In this document: one piece after another, positions 48,943 through 57,604 of the stretch
Numbering within the stretch: the stretch's first letter is position 1
How the letters are laid out: each line of letters opens with the position of its first letter
Assembly: GCF_044227025.1 (NCBI RefSeq)
Contig: NZ_JBGAFX010000002.1
Coordinates: 186,001 to 250,000 of the forward strand
DNA length: 64,000 nucleotides
Reading direction: 5' to 3'
From: Dokdonella_A sp044227025
Lineage (GTDB): Bacteria > Pseudomonadota > Gammaproteobacteria > Xanthomonadales > Rhodanobacteraceae
Translations under genes and position numbers: made by a program
Notes under the pieces: model-generated
What the model was told of the DNA's origin: nothing
Database searches by the model: none
Seen by the model: the letters and a program-made list of their open reading frames with translations, nothing else

Positions 48943-49536
48943 ATGGGCGAAAGCGACTCGGATCAGGCGCTCGTCGAGCGCGTGCAGAATGGCGACAAGC
49001 ACGCGTTCGACTTGTTGGTCAGGAAATACCAGCACAAGCTGGTCAGCGTCATTTCCCGTTACGTCAACGACTGGAGCGAATGCCAGGACGTGGCGCAGGA
49101 GGCGTTCGTGCGCGCGTACCGGGCGATCGGCTCCTTCCGCGGCGACGCGCAGTTCTACACGTGGATCTACCGGATCGCGATCAACACCGCCAAGAACTGG
49201 CTGGTCTCGCAGGGGCGCCGGCCGCCGACCGAGGACGTGGCCGTCGAGGATGCGGTCCAGTTCGACGGCGCCACGCGCCTGCATGAATCGGCGACCCCCG
49301 AGCGCGAACTCATGCGCGAGGAAATTGAACGAACCGTGTTCGCCACGGTCGAAGCACTGCCCGAGGAGCTCAAGGTCGCGATCACCCTGCGGGAAGTCGA
49401 CGGCCTGAGCTACGAGGAAATCGCGGAAGCGATGAACTGCCCCATTGGTACGGTCAGGTCACGCATCTTCCGCGCGCGCGAGGCGATCGACGAGCAGTTG
49501 CGCCCGCTGTTGTCGGAGGAAGACGAGAAGCCATGA
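48943..49536 (+). CDS. rpoE: RNA polymerase sigma-E factor (RpoE/AlgU)
   Basis: 197 aa, an ECF sigma factor for envelope stress. Region 2: FDLLVRKYQHKLVSVISRYVNDWSECQDVAQEAFVRAYRAI with FRGDAQFYTWIYRIAINTAKN. Region 4: LPEELKVAITLREVDGLSYEEIAEAMNCPIGTVRSRIFRAREAID. It directs transcription from GGAACTT promoters once RseA is degraded. The start MGESDSDQALVERVQNGD is standard. The TGA stop overlaps the rseA start by 4 bp. Confidence 0.98.
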   Translation: MGESDSDQALVERVQNGDKHAFDLLVRKYQHKLVSVISRYVNDWSECQDVAQEAFVRAYRAIGSFRGDAQFYTWIYRIAINTAKNWLVSQGRRPPTEDVAVEDAVQFDGATRLHESATPERELMREEIERTVFATVEALPEELKVAITLREVDGLSYEEIAEAMNCPIGTVRSRIFRAREAIDEQLRPLLSEEDEKP

Positions 49537-50195
49537 ACGAACAGATCGACGAACAACTGTCAGCCCTGGTGGATGGCGAACTGGAACGCGACCAGACGCG
49601 TTTCCTGCTGCGTCGCGTCGCCGCGGATCCGGCGCTGCCGTTGCGATGGGAGCGCTATCAGGTCGCACGCCAGGCCTTGCGTCGGCAGCAGACCTTCGTG
49701 TTGCGCCCGGGTTTCGCCGCGGCGGTGATGGAGCAGCTGGCACAGGAGCCTGCGCTGCGTGCTCGCGGCGGACAGTGGCTGCGTTGGGGGGCTGGCGGCG
49801 CGATCGCGGCATCCGTTGCCGTCGCTGCGCTGGTGCTGACGCGCCCGGCGGAGGTCCCGACGGCGGTGGCGACGCGCAGCCCGCTGGCCGCACCCTCCAT
49901 CACGATTGCCGCCGCACCGGCGTCGGCGACCACGACGGTAACCCCGGCGCCGGTCGAAATTCGCCCGCCGCTGCTGCTGCCGAATGCTCCCCTGGATGCC
50001 TCGCCGGCCAGTTTCGGCACCGAAATCGGGTCGACCGCGGTACTCGATCCGCGCCTGCAGTCGTATGTCGTGCGCCACTATCAGGCGGTCGGCGGCAACG
50101 GCCAGTCCGGCTTCATGCCCTATGTGCTGCTGACGGCTCCGCAGCGCCCGGTGGAAACCGCACACGCGGGTTCCGCCGCGCCGCGCAATCGCTGA
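49533..50195 (+). CDS. rseA: Anti-sigma-E factor RseA (MucA-like)
   Basis: 220 aa. The cytoplasmic sigma-binding domain (MNEQIDEQLSALVDGELERDQTRFLLRRVAADPALPLRWERYQVARQALR) is followed by a single membrane span (about residues 86-104, GGAIAASVAVAALVLT). A periplasmic tail of about 115 residues, rich in Ala, Pro and Thr, ends the protein; it is longer than the inner part and would be the DegS/AlgW cleavage region and RseB-binding site. It overlaps rpoE by 4 bp and precedes rseB by 31 bp, the conserved operon order. rseC is absent. Confidence 0.93.
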   Translation: MNEQIDEQLSALVDGELERDQTRFLLRRVAADPALPLRWERYQVARQALRRQQTFVLRPGFAAAVMEQLAQEPALRARGGQWLRWGAGGAIAASVAVAALVLTRPAEVPTAVATRSPLAAPSITIAAAPASATTTVTPAPVEIRPPLLLPNAPLDASPASFGTEIGSTAVLDPRLQSYVVRHYQAVGGNGQSGFMPYVLLTAPQRPVETAHAGSAAPRNR

Positions 50196-50226
50196 CATCG
50201 CGCGCCGCCGCCCTTGAGCAGCACGA

Positions 50227-51189
50227 ATGGCATTGCGGCCTGACCGGATCGCGGTTCTGTGGATGGTGCTGGCGCTCGCGGTCGCGAGCGCGCCTTCCCG
50301 CGCCGAACCGACCGCCACGAGCGATCCTCTCGCCCGGATGTATGCGGCGATCCGTCAACTCGACTTCCAGGGTTCGTTCGTCTACCTGCGCGGCGGCAAG
50401 GCGGAAGCCATGCGCATCTTCCATGCGGGCGGCAGCCCGGAGCGCGAACGCCTGGTCGGACTGAATGGGGCACGCACCGAGATCGCGCGCGAAGGCGGTG
50501 TCGTCACCTGCGTGAGTGGCGACGCGCCATCGAAGTTGTTCGACACGCCGGGCGTACGCCTGTTGCCGCTGTTGCCGGACCTGCGCGGTGGCTCGGTCGC
50601 CGCGTACTACGCGGTCAGTGCGGGGGACGAGGAACGGGTTGCCGGATACCGGGCGCGCCGGATCGATATCGTTGCGCGGGATGGCTATCGGTACGGATAT
50701 CGGTTGTGGATGGAGGACCACAGTGGGCTTCCGCTGCGCTCCTCGATCGTCGACGCGTCGGGCCGGATCCTCGAGGAGTACATGTTCGTCACGCTGGACA
50801 TCGGGGCGCGTCCGCGCGACAGCGACTTGGCACCGAGCACGAATGCGGGCGTGGCCGAAGCCGCCGGGGAAACTCTCGTCGAGCCGCGCTGGCAAATCGC
50901 CGATCCGCCGCCGGGCTTCGTGCTCACGCGCACGCAGAAGCCCGCACTTGGCGACGAGCGCAGCGAACATCAGATCTATACCGACGGATTGGCCAGCGTT
51001 TCCATCTACGTGGAGCCGCACAGCGGGGCGAATGGCGCCGATCGAGGATTTGCGCGCGGCATGTTGAACATGCTCACGCGCGAGGCCGGCGGTTGGCGCG
51101 TGGCGGCGATCGGCGACGTTCCGCGCGGAACGCTGGAGCGCATGCTCGGATCGATGCGTCCACTTCCTGCCGCGCTGAAGCACGACTGA
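50227..51189 (+). CDS. rseB: Sigma-E regulatory protein RseB (MucB-like)
   Basis: 320 aa with a Sec signal peptide (about 26 residues, ending APSRA). RseB is the periplasmic partner of RseA that blocks its cleavage until lipopolysaccharide or mislocalised lipoprotein binds. The N-terminal MucB domain shows LARMYAAIRQLDFQGSFVYLRGG and YRARRIDIVARDGYRYGYRLWMEDHSGLPLRSSIVD, related to the LolA fold. The C-terminal domain runs from PRWQIADPPPGFVLTRTQK. Its position between rseA and the degP-type protease supports the call. Confidence 0.93.
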   Translation: MALRPDRIAVLWMVLALAVASAPSRAEPTATSDPLARMYAAIRQLDFQGSFVYLRGGKAEAMRIFHAGGSPERERLVGLNGARTEIAREGGVVTCVSGDAPSKLFDTPGVRLLPLLPDLRGGSVAAYYAVSAGDEERVAGYRARRIDIVARDGYRYGYRLWMEDHSGLPLRSSIVDASGRILEEYMFVTLDIGARPRDSDLAPSTNAGVAEAAGETLVEPRWQIADPPPGFVLTRTQKPALGDERSEHQIYTDGLASVSIYVEPHSGANGADRGFARGMLNMLTREAGGWRVAAIGDVPRGTLERMLGSMRPLPAALKHD

Positions 51190-51207
51190 AGGCGTGCGCC
51201 CGAGGAT

Positions 51208-51235
51208 GGAACTTCGGCGGCTGATCTTCGTCCAT
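51208..51235 (+). promoter_or_regulatory. Sigma-E-type promoter of degP
   Basis: A perfect GGAACTT (51208-51214), 16 nt, then TCCAT (51231-51235). It lies in the 117-bp gap between rseB and degP, about 70 bp before the degP start, so the protease gene can be induced by sigma-E apart from the rpoE transcript. Confidence 0.7.
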
Positions 51236-51306
51236 AGCGAGATTCGGAGTCGTGCCCAGGCGAGCGCGACTCCGCCAATCCGACAATGCAACCACGAGAG
51301 GTAGCC

Positions 51307-52740
51307 ATGACGATGATTTCGCACAGCGGATCACTTGCCCGCTGGATGCTTGCGCCAGTGATGGCGTTGGCGATGACGGCCCAGGCGATGGCCGTGGACC
51401 TTCCCGATTTCAGCGGACTGGTCGACCGCTACGGCCCGGCCGTGGTGAACGTGCAGGCCACCGGCAATCCCGACGCGCAAGCGCAGAATCCGGGCGACCA
51501 GCAAGAGGTGCCGGAAATCTTCCGGCGCTTCTTCGGCCCGATGCCGCAGCCGCGCGACCGGGGCATGCGCATGTCGATGGGTTCCGGTTTCATCATATCG
51601 GCCGATGGCTACGTGCTGACCAACAACCACGTCGTCGACGGTGCCGACAACGTCACCGTGCGCCTGTCCGATCGTCGTGAACTCGACGCCAAGGTGGTCG
51701 GCACCGACGCGCAGTACGACATCGCCTTGCTCAAGCTCAGTGCGACCGATCTGCCGGTCGTCAGCCTCGGCGACTCGAAGGTCGTCAAGGCCGGCCAGTG
51801 GGTGGTGGCGATCGGTTCTCCGTTCGGTTTCGACCATTCGGTCACCGCCGGCATCATCAGTGCGGTCGGCCGCAATTTCGGCGGTGCCGACCAGCAGTAC
51901 GTGCCATTCATCCAGACCGACGTGCCGATCAACCGCGGCAACTCCGGTGGCCCGCTGTTCAACCTCAATGGCCAGGTCGTCGGCATCAACTCGCAGATCT
52001 TCTCGAATACTGGCGGTTTCATGGGCGTGTCGTTCGCGATCCCGATCGACATCGCGATGAGCGCGGTCGAGCAGATCAAGAGCAATGGCCGCGTCAGCCG
52101 CGGCATGATCGGAGTGCAGATCCAGAACGTCGATCGCGAACAGGCGAAGGCGCTCGGCCTGCCGCGCAGCGGTGGTGCCCTGGTCAACAAGGTCACCCCG
52201 GGCAGCGCGGCCGACAAGGCCGGCGTGCAACTCGGTGACGTCATCCTCGGATTTGCCGGTCACGAGATCGCGATGTCGGCCGATTTGCCACCATTGGTTG
52301 GTTCGAGCCGCCCGGGCAGCAAGGCGGACCTCTCCGTCTGGCGTGACGGCAAGACCCTGACCATCCCGGTGGTCGTGGGCGAGCTTCCCGCCGACAAGGA
52401 TGCGCTGGCCGGCGCGCGCGGCGTGGCGCCGAAGGCGGTCGCGGGCAACGCGCTCGGCATCGTCGCCGAGGACCTCGGTGCCGACCAGCGCAAGCAACTC
52501 GGGATCACCGATGGCCAAGGCGTCGTCGTCACCCAGGTCACCGGCGCGGCCGCACGGCGAGCCGCGCTCGAACCCGGCGACGTGATCCTGATGGTCGGGC
52601 GCAAGCCGGTGAAGTCGGTCGCTGATTTCAACGCGACCCTCAAGGAAGCAAAGCCCGGCGATTCCGTCATGCTGCTGGTGCGTCGAGACGAGCAGACGCA
52701 GTTCCTCGCGCTCACCGTGCCCGCTCCCGGCAAGGACTGA
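51307..52740 (+). CDS. degP: Periplasmic serine protease Do (DegP/MucD)
   Basis: 477 aa from ATG 51307 (GAGAGG upstream), with a Sec signal peptide (about 27 residues, ending AQAMA). It is an HtrA-family protease-chaperone for misfolded envelope proteins. Catalytic triad: His in LTNNHVVDGA, Asp in YDIALLKL and Ser in NRGNSGGPLF. Two PDZ domains follow (from GMIGVQIQNVD and from ALGIVAEDLG). Its place after rpoE-rseA-rseB matches the algU-mucABD arrangement of pseudomonads, where the gene is named mucD. Confidence 0.95.
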   Translation: MTMISHSGSLARWMLAPVMALAMTAQAMAVDLPDFSGLVDRYGPAVVNVQATGNPDAQAQNPGDQQEVPEIFRRFFGPMPQPRDRGMRMSMGSGFIISADGYVLTNNHVVDGADNVTVRLSDRRELDAKVVGTDAQYDIALLKLSATDLPVVSLGDSKVVKAGQWVVAIGSPFGFDHSVTAGIISAVGRNFGGADQQYVPFIQTDVPINRGNSGGPLFNLNGQVVGINSQIFSNTGGFMGVSFAIPIDIAMSAVEQIKSNGRVSRGMIGVQIQNVDREQAKALGLPRSGGALVNKVTPGSAADKAGVQLGDVILGFAGHEIAMSADLPPLVGSSRPGSKADLSVWRDGKTLTIPVVVGELPADKDALAGARGVAPKAVAGNALGIVAEDLGADQRKQLGITDGQGVVVTQVTGAAARRAALEPGDVILMVGRKPVKSVADFNATLKEAKPGDSVMLLVRRDEQTQFLALTVPAPGKD

Positions 52741-52760
52741 AAAGCCGCGCGAACGCGCAT

Positions 52761-52790
52761 GCGGACGGGGCCGCAATGGCCCCGTTCCGC
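52761..52790 (+). terminator. Terminator downstream of degP
   Basis: GCGG-ACGGGGCC (52761-52772), loop GCAAT, then GGCCCCGT-T-CCGC: a 12-bp stem with one bulged T, 20 bp after the degP stop. The trailing T tract is poor (TTC), so termination may be partial. Confidence 0.55.
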
Positions 52791-52877
52791 TTCATGCGTA
52801 CATGACGGCGACGCCAGCCGCCGGATTCTGCGATAATCCGGCTCTTGTGCCGACCGCATGCCCTGCCCGCAATCCAG

Positions 52878-54668
52878 ATGCAACACATCCGCAATTTCTC
52901 GATCATCGCCCATGTCGACCACGGCAAATCCACGCTGGCTGACCGCATCATCCAGATCTGTGGAGGGTTGAGCGAGCGCGAGATGGAAGCGCAGGTGCTC
53001 GACAACAACCCGATCGAGCGCGAGCGCGGCATCACGATCAAGGCTCAGTCCGTTTCGTTGCCGTACACCGCGAAAGACGGCAAGACCTACCAGTTCAACT
53101 TCATCGACACGCCAGGGCACGTCGACTTCAGCTACGAAGTCAGTCGTTCGCTTTCGGCTTGCGAAGGCGCGTTGCTCGTCGTCGATGCGGCACAGGGCGT
53201 GGAAGCGCAGTCGGTCGCCAATTGCTACACCGCAGTCGAGCTCGGCCTCGAAGTGGTGCCGGTGCTGAACAAGATCGACCTGCCGACCGCCGACGTCGAT
53301 CGCGCCAAGGCCGAGATCGAGGCGGTGATCGGCATCCATGCCGACGACGCTATCGCGATCAGCGCCAAGACCGGCCAGAACGTCGAAGCCGTGCTGGAAG
53401 CGATCGTCGCGCGCATCCCGCCGCCGAAACCGCGCGACACCAACCGCCTGCAGGCGCTGATCATCGATTCGTGGTTCGACAATTACCTCGGCGTGGTCTC
53501 GCTGGTGCGGGTGATGCAGGGTGAGATCAAGCCGAAAGACAAGCTGCTGGTGATGTCGACCGGCCGGACCCATGAAGTGGAATCGGTCGGCGTATTCACG
53601 CCCAAGCGTTTCGCCAAGGACGCCTTGCGCGCGGGTGAAGTCGGCTGGGTCACGGCGTCGATCAAGGACGTGCACGGCGCTCCGGTCGGCGACACCCTGA
53701 CCCTCGCGCGCGAGCCGGCGCCGGCGCCATTGCCGGGCTTCCAGAAGATGCAGCCGCGCGTGTTCGCAGGCTTGTTCCCGACCGCCGCCGACGACTACCC
53801 GGCGCTGCGCGAGGCGCTGGAGAAACTCAAGCTCAACGATGCGGCCCTGAACTTCGAGCCGGAAACCTCCGAGGCGATGGGCTTCGGTTTCCGCTGCGGG
53901 TTCCTCGGCCTGTTGCACATGGAGATCATCCAGGAGCGGCTGGAGCGGGAATACGACCTCGACCTGATCACCACGGCGCCGACCGTCGTCTACGAGGTGT
54001 TGCTGACGGATGGCAAGGTCATCACGCTCGACAACCCGGCCAAGCTGCCGCCTGCGCAGAACGTCGAGGAAGTGCGCGAACCGATCATCGTCGCGAACAT
54101 CCTGACGCCGCCCGACTACATCGGCAACGTGATCAAGCTGTGCGAGGAGAAGCGTGGCGTGCAGCGCTCGATCAACTACATGGCGAGCCAGGTGCAGATC
54201 AGCTACGAGCTGCCACTGGCCGAAGTCGTGCTGGATTTCTTCGACAAGCTGAAGTCGGTGTCGCGCGGCTATGCCTCGATGGACTACCACTTCGAACGCT
54301 TCCAGTCCGGACCGCTGGTGCGCGTGGATATCCTCATCAACGGCGATCGTGTCGATGCGCTGAGTCTGATCCTGCATCGGACGAGTGCCGATCGGCGCGG
54401 ACGCGATCTGGTCGAGAAGATGAAGGAACTGATCCCTCGCCAGCAGTTCGACGTGGCGATCCAGGCCGCGATCGGCTCGCAGATCATCGCGCGCTCGAGC
54501 GTCAAGGCGCTGCGCAAGAACGTCCTTGCCAAGTGCTACGGCGGCGACGTCTCGCGCAAGCGCAAGCTGCTGGAGAAGCAGAAAGAGGGCAAGAAGCGCA
54601 TGAAGCAGGTGGGTAGCGTCGAGATTCCGCAGGAAGCCTTCCTTGCGGTACTGCAGATGGACAAATAG
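52878..54668 (+). CDS. lepA: Elongation factor 4 (LepA)
   Basis: 596 aa from ATG 52878. It is a ribosomal GTPase that binds the A site and affects initiation and elongation under stress. G1 AHVDHGKST, G2 ERGITIKAQ, G3 DTPGHVDF and G4 NKIDLP are intact. The LepA-specific C-terminal domain ends at QVGSVEIPQEAFLAVLQMDK. Upstream in-frame codons (from 52845) are not part of the family. A GATAAT -10-like element lies at 52832. It is followed by lepB, as in most gammaproteobacteria. Confidence 0.97.
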   Translation: MQHIRNFSIIAHVDHGKSTLADRIIQICGGLSEREMEAQVLDNNPIERERGITIKAQSVSLPYTAKDGKTYQFNFIDTPGHVDFSYEVSRSLSACEGALLVVDAAQGVEAQSVANCYTAVELGLEVVPVLNKIDLPTADVDRAKAEIEAVIGIHADDAIAISAKTGQNVEAVLEAIVARIPPPKPRDTNRLQALIIDSWFDNYLGVVSLVRVMQGEIKPKDKLLVMSTGRTHEVESVGVFTPKRFAKDALRAGEVGWVTASIKDVHGAPVGDTLTLAREPAPAPLPGFQKMQPRVFAGLFPTAADDYPALREALEKLKLNDAALNFEPETSEAMGFGFRCGFLGLLHMEIIQERLEREYDLDLITTAPTVVYEVLLTDGKVITLDNPAKLPPAQNVEEVREPIIVANILTPPDYIGNVIKLCEEKRGVQRSINYMASQVQISYELPLAEVVLDFFDKLKSVSRGYASMDYHFERFQSGPLVRVDILINGDRVDALSLILHRTSADRRGRDLVEKMKELIPRQQFDVAIQAAIGSQIIARSSVKALRKNVLAKCYGGDVSRKRKLLEKQKEGKKRMKQVGSVEIPQEAFLAVLQMDK

Positions 54669-54673
54669 CCGGG

Positions 54674-54752
54674 AATCGGGAGTGGAGAATGGGGAATCGC
54701 GGGAAGTCGGCATCCGGCTCTCCTGACGATTCCCCATTCCCGGTTCCCGATT
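54674..54752. repeat. 26-bp imperfect inverted repeat between lepA and lepB
   Basis: Arms 54674-54699 and 54727-54752 are inverted copies with about four mismatches, built on GGGAATCG / GGGGAATCG words, around a 27-nt loop. GGGAAT-rich intergenic repeats of this type are common in Xanthomonadales. It would form a strong hairpin in the lepA-lepB mRNA. Confidence 0.65.
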
Positions 54753-54776
54753 GCCGTTTTCCGAGGGAAAACAAAG

Positions 54777-55610
54777 ATGGATTTCGATTTCGCATTGCTG
54801 CTCGTCGTGCTGACTGGCGTTTCCGGCGTGGTCTGGCTGTTCGACTGGCTGCTTCTTGCCCGCTTGCGCACGCGCCACGCCGAATCGATCAAGACGATGA
54901 CCGCGCTGAGCGAGCCGGAGCGCGAGGCGCGTGCGCGCGCGGCGCTGCAGGAGCCAGTGCCGATCGAGTACGCGCGCTCGTTCTTTCCCGTCCTGCTGGT
55001 GATCCTGCTGTTCCGTTCGTTCATTGCGGAGCCGTTCAAGATTCCGTCCGGTTCGATGATGCCTACCCTGCTGGTCGGTGACTTCATCCTCGTCAACAAG
55101 TTCGCCTATGGCTTGCGTCTTCCGGTGTTGAATACGAAGATCCTCGCCGTCGGCGAACCCAAGCGCGGCGACGTGTTCGTGTTCCGCTACCCGCAGAACC
55201 CGAAGGAGGACTACATCAAGCGCGTGATCGGCCTGCCGGGCGACGAAATCACCTATCGGAACAAGACCTTGTCCGTGAACGGCAAGCAGGTCGGGGAAGT
55301 CGACCTGGGTGCCTACACCGGCGCCAGCGAGCCGGGACACCGGATGGACGGGGCGCAGGTCAAGCGCGAGGATCTGGAAGGGGTCGAACACCGGATCCTC
55401 GAAAACCCGCAGGTGTGGGTTGGTCACGAGGGCACCTGGACGGTTCCCGCTGGAAACTATTTCGCAATGGGCGACAATCGTGACAACAGCGCCGACAGCC
55501 GCTTCTGGGGTTTTGTCCCGGAGAAGAACCTGGTCGGCAGGGCGTTCGTGATCTGGATGAACTGGGACGGCGGCATCGATTTCAGCCGCATCGGTACCGT
55601 GATCCGCTGA
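54777..55610 (+). CDS. lepB: Signal peptidase I
   Basis: 277 aa. It removes Sec and Tat signal peptides at the periplasmic face. Two membrane spans (about 5-27 and 66-84) precede the catalytic domain, with Ser93 in IPSGSMMPTLL and the general base Lys148 in DYIKRVIGLPGD. The conserved C-terminal box is FAMGDNRDNSADSRFWGFVP. The ATG at 54777 follows GAGGG. It is in the lepA-lepB-DUF4845-rnc-era-recO run. Confidence 0.97.
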   Translation: MDFDFALLLVVLTGVSGVVWLFDWLLLARLRTRHAESIKTMTALSEPEREARARAALQEPVPIEYARSFFPVLLVILLFRSFIAEPFKIPSGSMMPTLLVGDFILVNKFAYGLRLPVLNTKILAVGEPKRGDVFVFRYPQNPKEDYIKRVIGLPGDEITYRNKTLSVNGKQVGEVDLGAYTGASEPGHRMDGAQVKREDLEGVEHRILENPQVWVGHEGTWTVPAGNYFAMGDNRDNSADSRFWGFVPEKNLVGRAFVIWMNWDGGIDFSRIGTVIR

Positions 55611-55645
55611 CATTCCGCAATTCGACTGACGGGAGGGGTGTGCGC

Positions 55646-56032
55646 ATGAACATGCATGGCAAGGTGAAGGGCATCACGCTGATCGGTTTCGTCATCGTGC
55701 TCGTCGTGCTGGGTTTCTTCGGGTATCTGGCGATGCGCCTGATTCCGGCGTACACGGAGTACTACGGCGTGGTCAAGTCGATGGAGCAGGAGCGAAGCGA
55801 GGCCGGCGCGGCATCGAAGTCGCTCGACATTCTCCGCCGCGATCTCGCTTTCAAATTCAGCACCCAGTATGTCGACGAAGCGAACGTGCCGCCGCAGTCG
55901 ATCACGCTCAAGCGCGAAGGCGGCGCGTCCACGCTGCGTGTGAGCTACGAACGGCGCATCCCGTTCATGTACAACATCGAGTTGCTGGCGACATTCGACA
56001 AGTCGGTCAGCTTGACGGGGGCGGGTGAGTAG
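55646..56032 (+). CDS. DUF4845 membrane protein
   Basis: 128 aa from ATG 55646, eight bases after GGGAGGGG. A prepilin-like N terminus (KVKGITLIGFVIVLVVLGFFGYLAMRLIPAY) provides one membrane span; the rest is a small periplasmic domain (AFKFSTQYVDEANVPPQSITLKREGG, LRVSYERRIPFMYNIELLATFDKSV). DUF4845 proteins sit between lepB and rnc in many gammaproteobacteria and their role is unknown. The stop overlaps the rnc start by 8 bp. Confidence 0.88.
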   Translation: MNMHGKVKGITLIGFVIVLVVLGFFGYLAMRLIPAYTEYYGVVKSMEQERSEAGAASKSLDILRRDLAFKFSTQYVDEANVPPQSITLKREGGASTLRVSYERRIPFMYNIELLATFDKSVSLTGAGE

Positions 56033-56690
56033 CCAAGCGTTCCTCGGGCACGCCTTCGCGGACGCGACGCTGCTGCAGCGCGCGCTGACGCATCGCAGTG
56101 CCAGCCACCAGAACAACGAGCGTCTGGAGTTCCTCGGCGACGCGCTGCTGAACCTGTTCGTCGCCGAATTGGTCTACGAAAGCCACCCTCGCGCGACCGA
56201 AGGCGAGATGACGCGTCTGCGCGCGGCGCTCGTCAACGGCGGCGCGCTGGCCGAGCTGGCGCGTGCGGAGGACCTCGGCGACCGGCTCAATCTCGGGCCG
56301 GGCGAGTTGAAGAGCGGCGGATTCCGCCGCGATTCCATCCTTGCCGACGCGTTCGAGGCACTGGTTGCCGCGATCTACCTCGATGCAGGATGGAATGTCT
56401 GCCGCGACGCGATCCGGCGCCTGTTCGATGCACGGGTCGCGACTGGTGCGAATACGCCGAAGGATGCGAAGACGCGTCTGCAGGAGCTGCTGCAGGGGCG
56501 CAACCTGCCACTGCCGATGTACGAGCTGGTGGGGGCGGGTGGTGAGGACCATGCGCGCGTGTTCGAGGTGACCTGCAGCATCGAGAGTCTCGATATCCGC
56601 GCGCACGGGCATGCAAGCAGCCGGCGGGCGGCGGAACAGGTCGCCGCCGAACAAGTGCTGGAACTGGCGATGCAGAGGCTCGAACGATGA
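56025..56690 (+). CDS. rnc: Ribonuclease III
   Basis: 221 aa from GTG 56025. It is a dsRNA endonuclease that processes rRNA precursors and structured mRNAs. The catalytic signature NERLEFLGDALLNL and a later acidic pair (DSILADAFEALVAAIYLD) are present. The C-terminal double-stranded RNA-binding domain starts near DAKTRLQELLQGRNLPLPMYELV and ends RAAEQVAAEQVLELA. It overlaps DUF4845 by 8 bp and era by 4 bp. Confidence 0.97.
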   Translation: MSSQAFLGHAFADATLLQRALTHRSASHQNNERLEFLGDALLNLFVAELVYESHPRATEGEMTRLRAALVNGGALAELARAEDLGDRLNLGPGELKSGGFRRDSILADAFEALVAAIYLDAGWNVCRDAIRRLFDARVATGANTPKDAKTRLQELLQGRNLPLPMYELVGAGGEDHARVFEVTCSIESLDIRAHGHASSRRAAEQVAAEQVLELAMQRLER

Positions 56691-57589
56691 AAACTGAATC
56701 CGCGGCGCACCGCTTCGGTCGCGTCGCCCTCGTCGGACGGCCGAACGTCGGCAAGTCGACCCTGCTCAATGCCATCCTCGGCACCAAGCTGAGCATCGTC
56801 ACGCCGAAGCCGCAGACGACGCGCCATCGCATCATCGGCATCGAGACGCGTGCAGACGCGCAGATCGCCTTCATCGATACGCCCGGTCTGCACCAGGGCG
56901 GCAAGTACGCGTTGAATCGCCAGCTCAACCGTGTCGCCCGCCAGGTTCCGGAAGAGGCCGATCTGCTCGTGCATGTCATCGATGGAGCGCGCTGGCGCGA
57001 TGAAGACGAAGACGTGTGGCAGCTGATCGCGAAGCAATCGGTTCCGCGCCTGCTCGTGGTCAACAAGGTCGACAAGCTCGCCGACAAGAAGGCATTGCTG
57101 CCGTTCGCGGCGGAGATCACTCGCGAGCGGCCGTATGCGGCGGTGCATTTCCTGGTCGCGCGCCGTGGTGACGGCGTGCCGGCACTGCTCGACGACATCA
57201 TCGGTTTCCTGCCGGAGGGCCCGGCACAGTTCGGCGAGGACGAATTCACCGACCGCAGCGAACGCTTTCTGGCGGCGGAACTGGTGCGTGAACAGCTGAT
57301 GCTGCAGCTCGGAGCGGAATTGCCGTATGCGGCCGCGGTGGAAATCGAACGCTTCGAGGATGCGCCGGACATCACGCGCATCGGTGCGGTCGTGTGGGTC
57401 GAGCGCGAAGGACAGAAGGGCATCGTCATCGGTGCCGGTGGGGCCCAGCTCAAGAAGATCGGCAGCTCGGCACGACGCTCAATGGAGCGCGTTTTCGACC
57501 GCCGTGTATTCCTCGAGCTGTGGGTGCGCGTGCGCGAGTCGTGGAGCGACGACGCGGCCGCGCTGAAGCAGTTCGGCTACAGCGAGTAG
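56687..57589 (+). CDS. era: GTPase Era
   Basis: 300 aa. It is a small-subunit assembly GTPase that binds the 3' end of 16S rRNA. G-domain motifs: GRPNVGKST, TTRHRIIGI, DTPGL and NKVDKL. The C-terminal KH domain carries the EREGQKGIVIGAGGAQLKKIG loop. The start overlaps rnc by 4 bp; recO follows after 15 bp. Confidence 0.98.
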   Translation: MKTESAAHRFGRVALVGRPNVGKSTLLNAILGTKLSIVTPKPQTTRHRIIGIETRADAQIAFIDTPGLHQGGKYALNRQLNRVARQVPEEADLLVHVIDGARWRDEDEDVWQLIAKQSVPRLLVVNKVDKLADKKALLPFAAEITRERPYAAVHFLVARRGDGVPALLDDIIGFLPEGPAQFGEDEFTDRSERFLAAELVREQLMLQLGAELPYAAAVEIERFEDAPDITRIGAVVWVEREGQKGIVIGAGGAQLKKIGSSARRSMERVFDRRVFLELWVRVRESWSDDAAALKQFGYSE

Positions 57590-57604
57590 CGTCCGGCGGC
57601 GTCG

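Noticed and set aside
52260..55613. 1117-codon minus-strand frame over degP, lepA and lepB
   Set aside because: It spans three unrelated sense genes and the intergenic inverted repeat. No protein family would follow those limits.
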